Shown: positions 54,615-61,333 of the stretch, piece after piece | Position numbering within the stretch: position 1 is the first letter of the stretch | How the letters are laid out: every line of letters begins with the position of its first letter | Source: Asaia bogorensis | GTDB lineage: Bacteria; Pseudomonadota; Alphaproteobacteria; CACIAM-22H2 | Length of the DNA stretch: 61,333 bases | Reading direction: 5' to 3' | Assembly (NCBI GenBank): GCA_945892765.1 | Contig: CAMDDQ010000004.1 | Location: 1-61,333 of the forward strand | Position numbers and translations under genes: made by a program | Notes under the pieces: model-generated | What the model saw: the letters and a program-made list of their open reading frames with translations, nothing else | What the model was told of the DNA's origin: nothing | Database searches by the model: none

Positions 54615-55687
54615 CGGGACAGTCCTCCGACCAGGCTCGGAATGTCCAGAGCACCGAAGCCATAGTGGCGAAGCCAGCGGAGGTCGGCGTCGAAGAAAGT
54701 ACGCAGATCGGGGATGCCGTATTTCAGCATGGCGATGCGCTCGATCCCCATGCCGAAGGCAAAACCTTGAAATTCGCCCGGATCGACACCGCAATGCGCC
54801 AACACCTTGGGATGAACCATGCCGGCGCCCAGGATTTCCAGCCAGGAATCGCCCGCGCCGATCTTCATCTCGCCGCCTTTGCGCGAACAGCCGATATCCA
54901 TTTCAGCCGAGGGTTCGGTGAAGGGAAAGTAACTGGGCCGGAACCGCACGGGAACGTCGGGTATCTCGAAATAGGCGCGCACGAAATCGATCAGGCAGCC
55001 TTTGAGATGGCCCATATGCGTCGACCGATCGATCACCAGGCCTTCGACCTGATGAAACATCGGCGTGTGGGTCATGTCGGAATCGCGGCGATAGGTGCGT
55101 CCCGGCGCGATGATGCGCAAGGGCGGCCGCGATTTCAGCATCGTGCGTACCTGCACCGGCGATGTGTGGGTGCGGAGAAGCAGCCGGGAGCCGTCGGCTT
55201 TCTGGGGAAGATAGAACGTGTCCCACATCTGCCGGGCGGGATGTTCCGGCGGCATGTTGAGGGCCGTGAAATTGTGGAAGTCGTCCTCGATGTCTGGGCC
55301 TTCGGCGATGGCGAATCCCATTTCGCCGAAAATGGCGACGACTTCGTCGATGGTCTGTCCGATCGGATGAATCCGCCCCTCCGATTCCGGCCGCGGCGGG
55401 AGCGTGACGTCGATGCGTTCGCCTTCGAGACGGCGATTCATCTTGGACTCGCGCAAAGCCGCCGTCTTGGTTTCGATGGCAGTTTCGATTTCGGTCTTGA
55501 TGGCATTCAACGCAGCGCCGGCGGCCTTGCGCTCCTCGGCCGGCAATTTCCCGAGGTCCTTCAGGCGTTGTGTGATGTCGCCCTTGCGGCCGAGCGCGGC
55601 CACGCGGCGCGAATCCAGTGTCTCCAAATCCGCGGCGTCGTGGACGCCCGCCAGGATTTCGTCGCGTAGCCGGTTCAAATCGTTCAT
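54611..55687 (-). CDS. pheS: Phenylalanyl-tRNA synthetase alpha subunit
   Basis: The catalytic subunit has 358 residues: an N-terminal coiled coil (about 1-85), motif 1 [11 protein letters not shown], motif 2 [40 protein letters not shown], and motif 3 [18 protein letters not shown]. The ATG at 55687 opens the family sequence [15 protein letters not shown]. Upstream, between rplT and pheS, is a hairpin that could act as terminator or attenuator. Confidence 0.98.
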   Translation of the reverse strand: MNDLNRLRDEILAGVHDAADLETLDSRRVAALGRKGDITQRLKDLGKLPAEERKAAGAALNAIKTEIETAIETKTAALRESKMNRRLEGERIDVTLPPRPESEGRIHPIGQTIDEVVAIFGEMGFAIAEGPDIEDDFHNFTALNMPPEHPARQMWDTFYLPQKADGSRLLLRTHTSPVQVRTMLKSRPPLRIIAPGRTYRRDSDMTHTPMFHQVEGLVIDRSTHMGHLKGCLIDFVRAYFEIPDVPVRFRPSYFPFTEPSAEMDIGCSRKGGEMKIGAGDSWLEILGAGMVHPKVLAHCGVDPGEFQGFAFGMGIERIAMLKYGIPDLRTFFDADLRWLRHYGFGALDIPSLVGGLSR

Positions 55688-55736
55688 CGCGTTGGGTCCC
55701 GGGGAAAAACTAGCCTCTCGCGGAGAGTGAAACGAA

Positions 55737-55766
55737 AAAGGGTCGGCCCTCTCGGACCGACCCTTT
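55737..55766 (-). terminator. Hairpin between rplT and pheS (terminator or attenuator)
   Basis: A 10-base perfect stem (55737-55746 with 55757-55766) has a 10-base loop. On the minus strand the stem ends in CCCTTT and TTCGTTT follows, a short U-rich stretch. It could end rpmI-rplT transcription or regulate read-through into pheST. No Phe-rich leader peptide is visible in the about 50 bases before pheS. Confidence 0.65.
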
Positions 55767-55788
55767 ATCACCGCCGAGACGCAGTGTC

Positions 55789-56151
55789 TCAGGCGGGCTT
55801 GAGGGCGGCCCGGGCCTTTTCGGCCAAGCCCTTAAAGCCATCGGGATCGGTGATCGCCAGGTCCGACAGAACTTTGCGGTCGATTTCGATGCCGGCCTTC
55901 TTGATCCCGAACATAAGCTGCGAATAGGTCATGCCGGACAGGCGCGCCGCCGCATTGATGCGCTGAATCCACAAGCCGCGGAAATCGCGCTTACGGTTGC
56001 GCCGGTCGCGATAGGCATAACGAAGCGCCTTCTCGACCTTCTCGAGTGCGGCGCGAAAGGTGGTGCTCGACCGGCCGCGATAACCCGCGGCGCGTTTCAG
56101 GACTTTCTTGTGGCGGGCGTGGCCTGTTGTCCCGCGTTTGACGCGTGCCAT
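55789..56151 (-). CDS. rplT: 50S ribosomal protein L20
   Basis: A 120-residue, highly basic protein that binds 23S rRNA early in 50S assembly and in many bacteria represses its own operon. [52 protein letters not shown] and [20 protein letters not shown] are diagnostic. It is 15 bases downstream of rpmI. Confidence 0.99.
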   Translation of the reverse strand: MARVKRGTTGHARHKKVLKRAAGYRGRSSTTFRAALEKVEKALRYAYRDRRNRKRDFRGLWIQRINAAARLSGMTYSQLMFGIKKAGIEIDRKVLSDLAITDPDGFKGLAEKARAALKPA

Positions 56152-56166
56152 TGTTCAACGCCCCCG

Positions 56167-56364
56167 TTAATCGTGCAGGAAGAAGCGGATGACCTTGCGC
56201 GCGTCACCCTTTTTCATCGTGGTGCTGGCGCGGGCCTTGCGCTTCATTTTCTGCGAGCGTTTGCGCAGATTGTGACGCTTGAAGGCATGGGCCATCTTGA
56301 CCTTGCCAGTCCCGGTCAGTCTGAACCGCTTTTTGGCGGCAGACTTGGTCTTCATCTTGGGCAT
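56167..56364 (-). CDS. rpmI: 50S ribosomal protein L35
   Basis: The 65-residue basic protein reads [36 protein letters not shown] and ends VIRFFLHD. The ATG at 56364 has AAAGGAAG just before it; the longer frame upstream is not part of the family. In this genome rpmI-rplT is separated from infC, which follows thrS about 27 kb away, unlike the E. coli order. Confidence 0.98.
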   Translation of the reverse strand: MPKMKTKSAAKKRFRLTGTGKVKMAHAFKRHNLRKRSQKMKRKARASTTMKKGDARKVIRFFLHD

Positions 56365-56477
56365 TTTGCTTCCTTTCGATGAACCGGCGGCAGTCAACTC
56401 CGACGATTCGTCCATTGGCTCAGGCGGTTGGGCATGCCCGGGGCTATCGCCCTGGCCTCGCCGCCTGGAAGTGGGGG

Positions 56478-56506
56478 TTTATACAGACCGAGGTGAATTC
56501 GCGCAA
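56478..56506 (-). promoter_or_regulatory. Predicted sigma70 promoter of rpmI-rplT
   Basis: On the minus strand TTGCGC (56506-56501) and TATAAA (56483-56478) are 17 bases apart. The leader of about 107 bases before rpmI is long enough for L20-type autoregulatory structure, but I could not identify one. Confidence 0.55.
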
Positions 56507-56577
56507 GAGCCGCCGCCGGCGTCCGAAGGACGGCGAAAATTGCAGCGAAGGGAGGGCGCCCGCAACCAAAACGCCTT

Positions 56578-56597
56578 ATATAGTGGGTAAACTATAT
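56578..56597. promoter_or_regulatory. AT-rich inverted repeat upstream of glutathione transferase gene
   Basis: ATATAGT and ACTATAT form perfect 7-base arms around GGGTAA. The site is 33 bases before the GST start in a divergent region with rpmI. It may be an operator or contain a -10 element. No matching -35 at normal spacing was found. Confidence 0.35.
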
Positions 56598-56629
56598 CGG
56601 GGCCACGGCGGCCCCTTTCGGGGGTGGCC

Positions 56630-57259
56630 ATGGTAAAGATCTACGGACGCAGCAATTCGGCGAATGTGCAGAAGGTGCTGTGGGTCTGCGAGGAACTGTC
56701 GATACCTGTTCAACGCGAGGTCGTTGGCGGCGAAAGCGGCGGCATGAAGACTCGCGATCCGTCCTATCTCGTCCTTAATCCGAACGGGCTTGTTCCCACC
56801 ATCGATGACGACGGGTTCGTGTTGTGGGAATCGAACGCCATCGTTCGCTATTTCGCAGCCAAACACGGCGCCGGGACGCTGTGGCCGGAAAATGTGCAGG
56901 AACGGGCGGACGCGGATCGCTGGATGGATTGGGCGTCGATGACGATCGCGCCGGCGATGGGGCCGCTGTTTGTCGGGTTGGTTCGGACGCCGCCCGAAAA
57001 GCGCGACCCGGCCGCGCTCGACGAGGCGCGCCACCGGGCACTGGACGCGTGGAAAATCTTGAGCAACGACCTCTCGCGCCGGGATTTCGTGGCCGGAAGC
57101 CACTTCACGATGGGCGACATCGCGCTTGGCGTTCACGCCTATCGTTGGTTCAACCTGCCGATTCAGCGGCCCTCGATGATGGTTGGTCTGCAGAACTGGT
57201 ACGCGCGGCTGACGATGCGGCCAGCCTATAAGAAATGGGTGATGACTACGCTGACTTAG
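56630..57259 (+). CDS. Glutathione S-transferase family protein
   Basis: A 209-residue soluble protein with a thioredoxin-like N-domain (VKIYGRSNSANVQKVLWVCEEL, NPNGLVPTIDDDGFVLWESNAIVRYFA, where the ES pair contacts glutathione) and an all-helical C-domain (DRWMDWASMTIAPAM, GDIALGVHAYRW). Ser9/Asn near the N-terminus may be the activating residue of the theta/beta-like bacterial class. The ATG at 56630 follows GGGGGTGG; a GTG two codons upstream is also in frame. Substrate unknown. Confidence 0.9.
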   Translation: MVKIYGRSNSANVQKVLWVCEELSIPVQREVVGGESGGMKTRDPSYLVLNPNGLVPTIDDDGFVLWESNAIVRYFAAKHGAGTLWPENVQERADADRWMDWASMTIAPAMGPLFVGLVRTPPEKRDPAALDEARHRALDAWKILSNDLSRRDFVAGSHFTMGDIALGVHAYRWFNLPIQRPSMMVGLQNWYARLTMRPAYKKWVMTTLT

Positions 57260-57311
57260 CGAGGCTTCGGGCCTTGCGGTCGAGCTGCGGCGAAGGGGCC
57301 GCAATCGGCGG

Positions 57312-58643
57312 ATGACCGGGACGATCTTCGCTTTGGCGACGTCTTCCGGCCGGGCCGGAATTGCCGTGCTGCGTGTCTCCGGTCCGGGGGCGGGCGCGGC
57401 CATCGCCGCCCTGACCCGCCGTCCGGTGCCGCCCGCGCGCCGCGCCAGCCTGCGCCGCCTCGCCGATCCACGGGGCGGGGAGGCTCTTGACGATGCGCTC
57501 GTGCTCTGGTTTCCCGGACCGAGCAGCTTTACCGGGGAGGATGTGGCGGAGTTCCATATCCACGGCGGCGGCGCGGTCGTGGCGGGGGTGAGCGAGGTTC
57601 TGGGGCGGCTGCCCGGTTGCCGTCTTGCCCAAGCGGGAGAATTCACTCGCCGAGCTTTTGAAAACGGGAGGCTCGATCTCACCGAAGTCGAGGGCCTTGC
57701 CGATCTCATCGCGGCCGAGACCGCGGCCCAGCGGCGGCAGGCGTTGCGGCAACTGGACGGGGAACTGGGCGCGCTCTACGAGGGCTGGCGGGCAAGGCTG
57801 ATCCGGGTCCTCGGGCATGCCGAGGCCGATATCGATTTTCCGGACGAGGATTTGCCCCAGGGTTTGGCCGCGGCGATTCGTCCCGAGATCGGGGATCTTG
57901 CTGCGGAGATCGCGCGCCATCTCGATGACGGAAGGCGTGGAGAGAGGCTTCGGGAGGGCCTGTCCATCGCCATCATCGGCGCGCCCAATGCCGGTAAATC
58001 GAGCCTGTTGAACCGGCTTGCGCGGCGGGATGCCGCCATCGTATCGGCCACCGCCGGAACAACGCGCGACGTTATCGAAATTCATCTCGATCTCGGGGGG
58101 TATCCCCTGGTGATCGCCGACACTGCCGGTCTGCGGGACGGCGGCGACGACATCGAGGCCGAGGGGGTGCGGCTGGCGTTGGCACGGGCGAAGGCGGCGG
58201 ACCTCAAGCTCGCCGTCTTCGACGCGGCGGCCTGGCCTGCGGCGGATTCGGCCACGGCGGCTCTGGTCGATGACGACACCATTGTGGTTCTCAACAAGAT
58301 TGACCTTGGTACATCCAAGACGCCGCCAATGCCCAATGGGCGGCCGATGGTGGCGGTTTCGGCGTTGACCGGGGCCGGCGTGGAGGTGTTGTTGAGCGCG
58401 ATCGAAAGGGAGGCCGCGCGCCGGCTCAACGTCAGTGCTTCCCCGGTCCTCACGCGCGCTCGGCATCGCGAGGCGCTTGAGGGCTGTGTGGCGGCGTTGC
58501 GGCGTGGCCTGGTTGCGGGTTTGCCGGAGCTTGCTGCCGAGGATTTGCGTCTGGCCGCGCGGGCATTGGGCCGTATCACTGGACGGGTTGGTGTTGATGA
58601 CATTTTAGACGTCGTCTTCCGCGAATTTTGCATCGGGAAATAG
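57312..58643 (+). CDS. mnmE: tRNA modification GTPase MnmE
   Basis: With MnmG this enzyme forms the 5-carboxymethylaminomethyl group on wobble U34. The 443-residue protein has the N-terminal tetrahydrofolate-binding domain (TIFALATSSGRAGIAVLRVSG, HGG in FHIHGGGAVV), G1 GAPNAGKS (223-230), G2/G3 TAGTTRD and DTAGLRDG, G4 NKID, and the C-terminal CIGK with the conserved Cys440. The GST gene is 52 bases upstream. mnmG follows after a 164-base gap with parS. Confidence 0.98.
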   Translation: MTGTIFALATSSGRAGIAVLRVSGPGAGAAIAALTRRPVPPARRASLRRLADPRGGEALDDALVLWFPGPSSFTGEDVAEFHIHGGGAVVAGVSEVLGRLPGCRLAQAGEFTRRAFENGRLDLTEVEGLADLIAAETAAQRRQALRQLDGELGALYEGWRARLIRVLGHAEADIDFPDEDLPQGLAAAIRPEIGDLAAEIARHLDDGRRGERLREGLSIAIIGAPNAGKSSLLNRLARRDAAIVSATAGTTRDVIEIHLDLGGYPLVIADTAGLRDGGDDIEAEGVRLALARAKAADLKLAVFDAAAWPAADSATAALVDDDTIVVLNKIDLGTSKTPPMPNGRPMVAVSALTGAGVEVLLSAIEREAARRLNVSASPVLTRARHREALEGCVAALRRGLVAGLPELAAEDLRLAARALGRITGRVGVDDILDVVFREFCIGK

Positions 58644-58695
58644 GGCGGGATGGAAAGGCCCTGCCCGCAAACAACGCGCCCGTGCGAGCGGACAA

Positions 58696-58728
58696 CAATA
58701 TCTGTATATATAATATGATTACATATTA
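58696..58728. other. AT-rich tract upstream of parS
   Basis: In a GC-rich genome this 33-base stretch is almost all A and T (TATATATAATATGATTACAT within it). It lies between mnmE and parS. It could be a DNA-bending or melting element, or an UP-type element. I cannot assign an origin function, and no DnaA box cluster was recognised. Confidence 0.35.
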
Positions 58729-58744
58729 CGTGACCGGACAAGAA

Positions 58745-58760
58745 TGTTTCACGTGAAACA
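58745..58760. promoter_or_regulatory. parS chromosome-partition site 1
   Basis: The 16-base TGTTTCACGTGAAACA is the consensus ParB-binding site. The palindrome extends without mismatch to 58739-58766 (28 bases). It sits in the mnmE-mnmG gap, immediately upstream of the predicted mnmG promoter, 2.5 kb from the parA start. Confidence 0.95.
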
Positions 58761-58769
58761 TTCTTGGTT

Positions 58770-58798
58770 TTGACTTCGGGCCGGACCGCGACTATAGA
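58770..58798 (+). promoter_or_regulatory. Predicted mnmG promoter, almost leaderless
   Basis: TTGACT (58770-58775) and TATAGA (58793-58798) have a 17-base spacer and nine of twelve consensus matches. Transcription would start about 58804-58806, only 2-4 bases before the mnmG ATG at 58808. No ribosome binding site could then be on the mRNA. The -35 begins four bases after the extended parS palindrome. Confidence 0.6.
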
Positions 58799-58807
58799 CT
58801 CGCGGAA

Positions 58808-60673
58808 ATGAGCGGTTATGACGTCATTGTGGTGGGCGGCGGACATGCGGGCTGTGAGGCCGCCGCCGCCGCTGCGCGGCTGGGTGCATCGACCCTGCTG
58901 CTGACCCACAATCTGGCGACCATCGGGGAGATGTCGTGTAATCCGGCTATCGGCGGGTTGGCCAAGGGCCACCTCGTCCGTGAAATCGATGCGCTCGACG
59001 GGCTTATGGGGCGGGTCATCGATCGGGCGGGCATTCAGTTCCGCATGCTGAACCGCAGCAAAGGCCCCGCCGTTCGCGGGCCGCGCGCCCAGGCCGATCG
59101 TAAACTCTACCGCATCGCCATGCAGGAGATTCTGGCGGCGCAGCCGAATTTGGCTATTCGGGCGGGCGCGGTCGAGAATCTGCGATTCGGCCGCGATGGT
59201 TCGATCGCCGCCGTGGAGTTGGCGAGTGGCGAGGAGATCGCGACCGGTGCGGTCGTGGTGACGACCGGGACCTTTCTCCGTGGGTTGATCCATATCGGGA
59301 AGGAGACCCAGGCCGCCGGCCGCGTGGGTGAAGCGCCAGCGCTGGGGCTTTCGGAAACTTTCGAAGGTGCCGGCTTCGTGCTTGGCCGGCTGAAGACCGG
59401 CACGCCCCCACGCCTTGATGGGAGCACCATCGATTGGCCGGGGCTCGCGGTGCAACCCGGCGACGATCCGCCGGAACCGTTTTCTTTTCTTACGGCGCGT
59501 ATCGCAACACCGCAGGTTCCTTGCCATATTACGGCAACGACGCTGGAAACCCACGACATCATCCGCGCGAATCTGCATCTCGCGCCGATGTATTCCGGGC
59601 AGATTGGCAGCACCGGCCCGCGTTATTGCCCGTCAATCGAGGATAAGGTCGTTCGCTTCGCCGAACGGACTCGCCATCAAATCTTCCTGGAGCCCGAGGG
59701 GCTGGACGACGACACCGTTTATCCGAACGGCATCTCCACCTCACTTCCTCGCGACATCCAGGTGGCACTCCTTAAGACCATTCCCGGCCTCGAACGCGCG
59801 GAGATGGTCCGGCCCGGTTACGCGGTGGAATATGACTATGTCGATCCCCGGGAGTTGTGGCCAACGCTCGAGACGCGTCGGGTCAATGGACTTTACCTTG
59901 CCGGACAGATCAACGGTACGACCGGTTACGAGGAGGCCGCTGCCCAGGGGCTCATGGCGGGCCTCAACGCGGCGCTGGCGGTATCCGGCGGCGAACCGTT
60001 CACGCTCGACCGCAGCCAAGCCTATATCGGCGTGCTCATCGACGATCTGGTGAGCCTCGGTACGACCGAACCCTACCGCATGTTTACTTCACGGGCCGAA
60101 TTCCGGCTGACTCTGCGGGCCGACAATGCCGATCAACGCCTGACCCCGAGCGGGATCGCCATTGGCTGCGTCGGCGGAGAACGGTCGAAGGTGTTCACGG
60201 CGAAGGCGCGCGATCTGGCCGCCGCGCGGGACCTTGTTTCGAGTCTTCGCGCCACACCCACTGATCTGCAACGCCGAGGGCTTCAGGTTAATCAAGACGG
60301 GACAAAGCGAAGCGCTGGCGATCTTTTGAGCATGCCCGGCGTGGATTGCCGGCGGCTCGCGATCCTGTGGCCCGAGCTGGGCGCCCTGGCACCGCCGATC
60401 GCCGAACAACTTGAAATCGATGCGCGATATGCCGGTTATCTCGACCGTCAGGACGCCGATATTCGGACCTTCCGCCAGGATGAAACACTGCTCCTGCCGC
60501 CCGATCTCGATTATGACGGCCTCACCAGTCTGTCGACGGAGGTTCGCACGAAACTGGCGAAGGCACGGCCGCCAACGCTGGGCGCGGCCGCTCGGATTTC
60601 CGGGGTCACGCCGGCGGCGCTTACCATCCTGTTGCGTTATGTCCGCCGCGCCCAACCCGCTCACACCGGATGA
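58808..60673 (+). CDS. mnmG: tRNA uridine-5-carboxymethylaminomethyl(34) synthesis enzyme MnmG
   Basis: The FAD-dependent partner of MnmE, 621 residues. The dinucleotide motif [13 protein letters not shown] (about 7-19), [55 protein letters not shown] and [16 protein letters not shown] are diagnostic GidA motifs. The C-terminal helical domain ends [17 protein letters not shown]. Its 3' end overlaps rsmG by 35 bases. Confidence 0.98.
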   Translation: MSGYDVIVVGGGHAGCEAAAAAARLGASTLLLTHNLATIGEMSCNPAIGGLAKGHLVREIDALDGLMGRVIDRAGIQFRMLNRSKGPAVRGPRAQADRKLYRIAMQEILAAQPNLAIRAGAVENLRFGRDGSIAAVELASGEEIATGAVVVTTGTFLRGLIHIGKETQAAGRVGEAPALGLSETFEGAGFVLGRLKTGTPPRLDGSTIDWPGLAVQPGDDPPEPFSFLTARIATPQVPCHITATTLETHDIIRANLHLAPMYSGQIGSTGPRYCPSIEDKVVRFAERTRHQIFLEPEGLDDDTVYPNGISTSLPRDIQVALLKTIPGLERAEMVRPGYAVEYDYVDPRELWPTLETRRVNGLYLAGQINGTTGYEEAAAQGLMAGLNAALAVSGGEPFTLDRSQAYIGVLIDDLVSLGTTEPYRMFTSRAEFRLTLRADNADQRLTPSGIAIGCVGGERSKVFTAKARDLAAARDLVSSLRATPTDLQRRGLQVNQDGTKRSAGDLLSMPGVDCRRLAILWPELGALAPPIAEQLEIDARYAGYLDRQDADIRTFRQDETLLLPPDLDYDGLTSLSTEVRTKLAKARPPTLGAAARISGVTPAALTILLRYVRRAQPAHTG

Positions 60674-61280
60674 ATTCGATCGTCTGGCCGATGTTTCACG
60701 TGAAACATCGGCCAAGTTGAGAATCCACGCCGCCCTGCTCTTGCAATGGCGGGGGCGGGTGAATCTCATCGGCGATTCGACCTATCCCGACCTGTGGCGC
60801 CGACATTTCCTCGATTCCGCCCAGCTCCATGCGCTTATTCCCCGAGACGCGACGACCCTTCTGGATATCGGCAGCGGCGCCGGTTTCCCCGGTCTTGTCC
60901 TGTCGGCGATGGGGGGGCTGGAGGTCCAATTAATCGAATCCGATGGCCGCAAATGCGGCTTCTTGCGGGAGGTCGTAGCCGCCGCGGCGCTTCCCGCGAC
61001 GATCCATAATAAAAGGGCCGAGGACTTCGATTCCCTGCGAGCCGATATCGTCACCGCTCGGGCCGTGGCGCCACTGCCCCGGCTGCTCGACTATTCCACC
61101 AGGCTCCTTGCGCCCGGCGGCAGTTTCCTTTTCCACAAGGGCCGCGCGGTCGAGGATGAATTGACGGACGCGGCAAAGCGATGGAAGATGGACGTCGAAC
61201 GCTTCCCAAGCCAAACCGATCCGTCGGGTACCATCCTGCGACTCACCGGGGTGCGAAAGCGCAATGCCGAGCGACGTTAA
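60639..61280 (+). CDS. rsmG: 16S rRNA m7G527 methyltransferase
   Basis: RsmG (GidB) methylates G527 of 16S rRNA; its loss gives low-level streptomycin resistance. The 213-residue enzyme has [11 protein letters not shown], the SAM motif [31 protein letters not shown] and [15 protein letters not shown]. The start ATG lies within mnmG. Residues DVSRET near 18-23 are encoded by an embedded parS site. parA begins four bases after the stop. Confidence 0.97.
   Translation: MSAAPNPLTPDEFDRLADVSRETSAKLRIHAALLLQWRGRVNLIGDSTYPDLWRRHFLDSAQLHALIPRDATTLLDIGSGAGFPGLVLSAMGGLEVQLIESDGRKCGFLREVVAAAALPATIHNKRAEDFDSLRADIVTARAVAPLPRLLDYSTRLLAPGGSFLFHKGRAVEDELTDAAKRWKMDVERFPSQTDPSGTILRLTGVRKRNAERR
60692..60707. 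promoter_or_regulatory. parS chromosome-partition site 2, inside rsmG coding sequence
   Basis: A second exact TGTTTCACGTGAAACA, extended to a 30-base perfect palindrome (60685-60714). It is translated in frame as part of DVSRET in RsmG, so the same bases serve as protein code and ParB target. It is about 580 bases before parA. Confidence 0.95.
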
Positions 61281-61284
61281 CGCC

Positions 61285-61333
61285 ATGCCCGATATTGCAC
61301 CCGGCACGCCACTGCGGCTAATCGCCGTCGCCA
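61285..61333 (+). CDS. parA: Chromosome partitioning protein ParA, N-terminal start (cut by window)
   Basis: Only 16 codons are visible: MPDIAPGTPLRLIAVA. RLIAVA is the strand that normally runs into the deviant Walker A (NQKGGVGKTT) of ParA, and the position after rsmG with two parS sites upstream fits the parAB operon. ParA ATPase moves ParB-parS complexes on the nucleoid. Identification depends mainly on context. Confidence 0.75.
   Translation, partial: MPDIAPGTPLRLIAVA

Noticed and set aside
58690-58770. AT-rich tract plus parS as the replication origin itself
   Set aside because: No cluster of DnaA boxes or other origin signals could be recognised; closeness to the origin is inferred only from the par/mnm gene order.
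1-61333. CRISPR arrays, transposons, prophage or tRNA genes
   Set aside because: No spaced direct repeats, transposase or integrase motifs, or cloverleaf-like sequences were noticed when reading the window.

Overview
The window is a stretch of GC-rich chromosome from an alphaproteobacterium, most likely a Rhodospirillales-like lineage. The evidence is gene order rather than any single gene: argH / small lipoprotein / lysA / TIGR02302; DUF3576 / leuS / lptE / holA; sdhCDAB; an F0-only ATP synthase operon with both b and b' subunits; and mnmE / mnmG / rsmG / parA with alphaproteobacterial parS sites. The right end is therefore probably near the replication origin. I saw no rRNA, tRNA, CRISPR array, transposase or prophage. 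Almost everything is core genome.

Layout. 1-2.6 kb: the tail of an ABC-F ATPase, a methyltransferase and a frameshifted alginate-lyase-like gene. 2.6-6.1 kb: succinate dehydrogenase operon (minus strand). 6.2-12.6 kb: a 1-Cys peroxiredoxin, divergent from a tightly overlapped argH-lptM-lysA-TIGR02302 operon. 12.7-17.5 kb: a CpdR-like regulator and a zinc-ribbon membrane protein on the minus strand, then an envelope operon ftsE-ftsX-gmhB-ydcF-like-plsC. 17.5-22.4 kb: cobalamin-dependent ribonucleotide reductase, convergent with atpI-B-E-F'-F. 22.5-27.1 kb: an atypical small membrane ORF, a Tat-type dienelactone hydrolase, a double-hairpin element, two divergent PepSY proteins and a two-component system. 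27.1-31.9 kb: infC (ATC start), thrS and two glycosyltransferases. 31.9-38.4 kb: small enzymes, an L,D-transpeptidase, a PLP-binding protein, a methyltransferase interrupted by TGA, and a TPR-PRMT fusion. 38.5-44.9 kb: porin, then DUF3576-leuS-lptE-holA. 44.9-50.1 kb: di-haem cytochrome, MAPEG protein, a DUF4914 P-loop protein, a methyltransferase and a broken Hpt gene. 50.2-56.4 kb: lepA, pheT, pheS, rplT, rpmI. 56.6-61.3 kb: glutathione S-transferase, mnmE, mnmG, rsmG and the start of parA.

The genes mainly serve respiration (SDH, F0, cytochrome), translation (infC, thrS, leuS, pheST, lepA, L20, L35, tRNA-modifying MnmEG) and the envelope (ftsEX, heptose and LPS enzymes, LptE, porin, L,D-transpeptidase). 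Several intergenic regions carry sigma70-type promoters with clean 17-base spacers.

The observations most worth a second look are the bacterial TPR plus PRMT7/9-like fusion; the DUF4914 protein with a PEPCK/HPr-kinase-like P-loop; a 21-base perfect palindrome filling the space between the -35 and -10 boxes of nrdJ; two adjoining large hairpins at 23940-24031; a parS embedded in rsmG and another abutting an almost leaderless mnmG promoter; and four broken genes (three by single-base indels, one by TGG to TGA). The broken genes may be real decay or consensus errors. I did not find an obvious new multi-gene defence or biosynthetic system.
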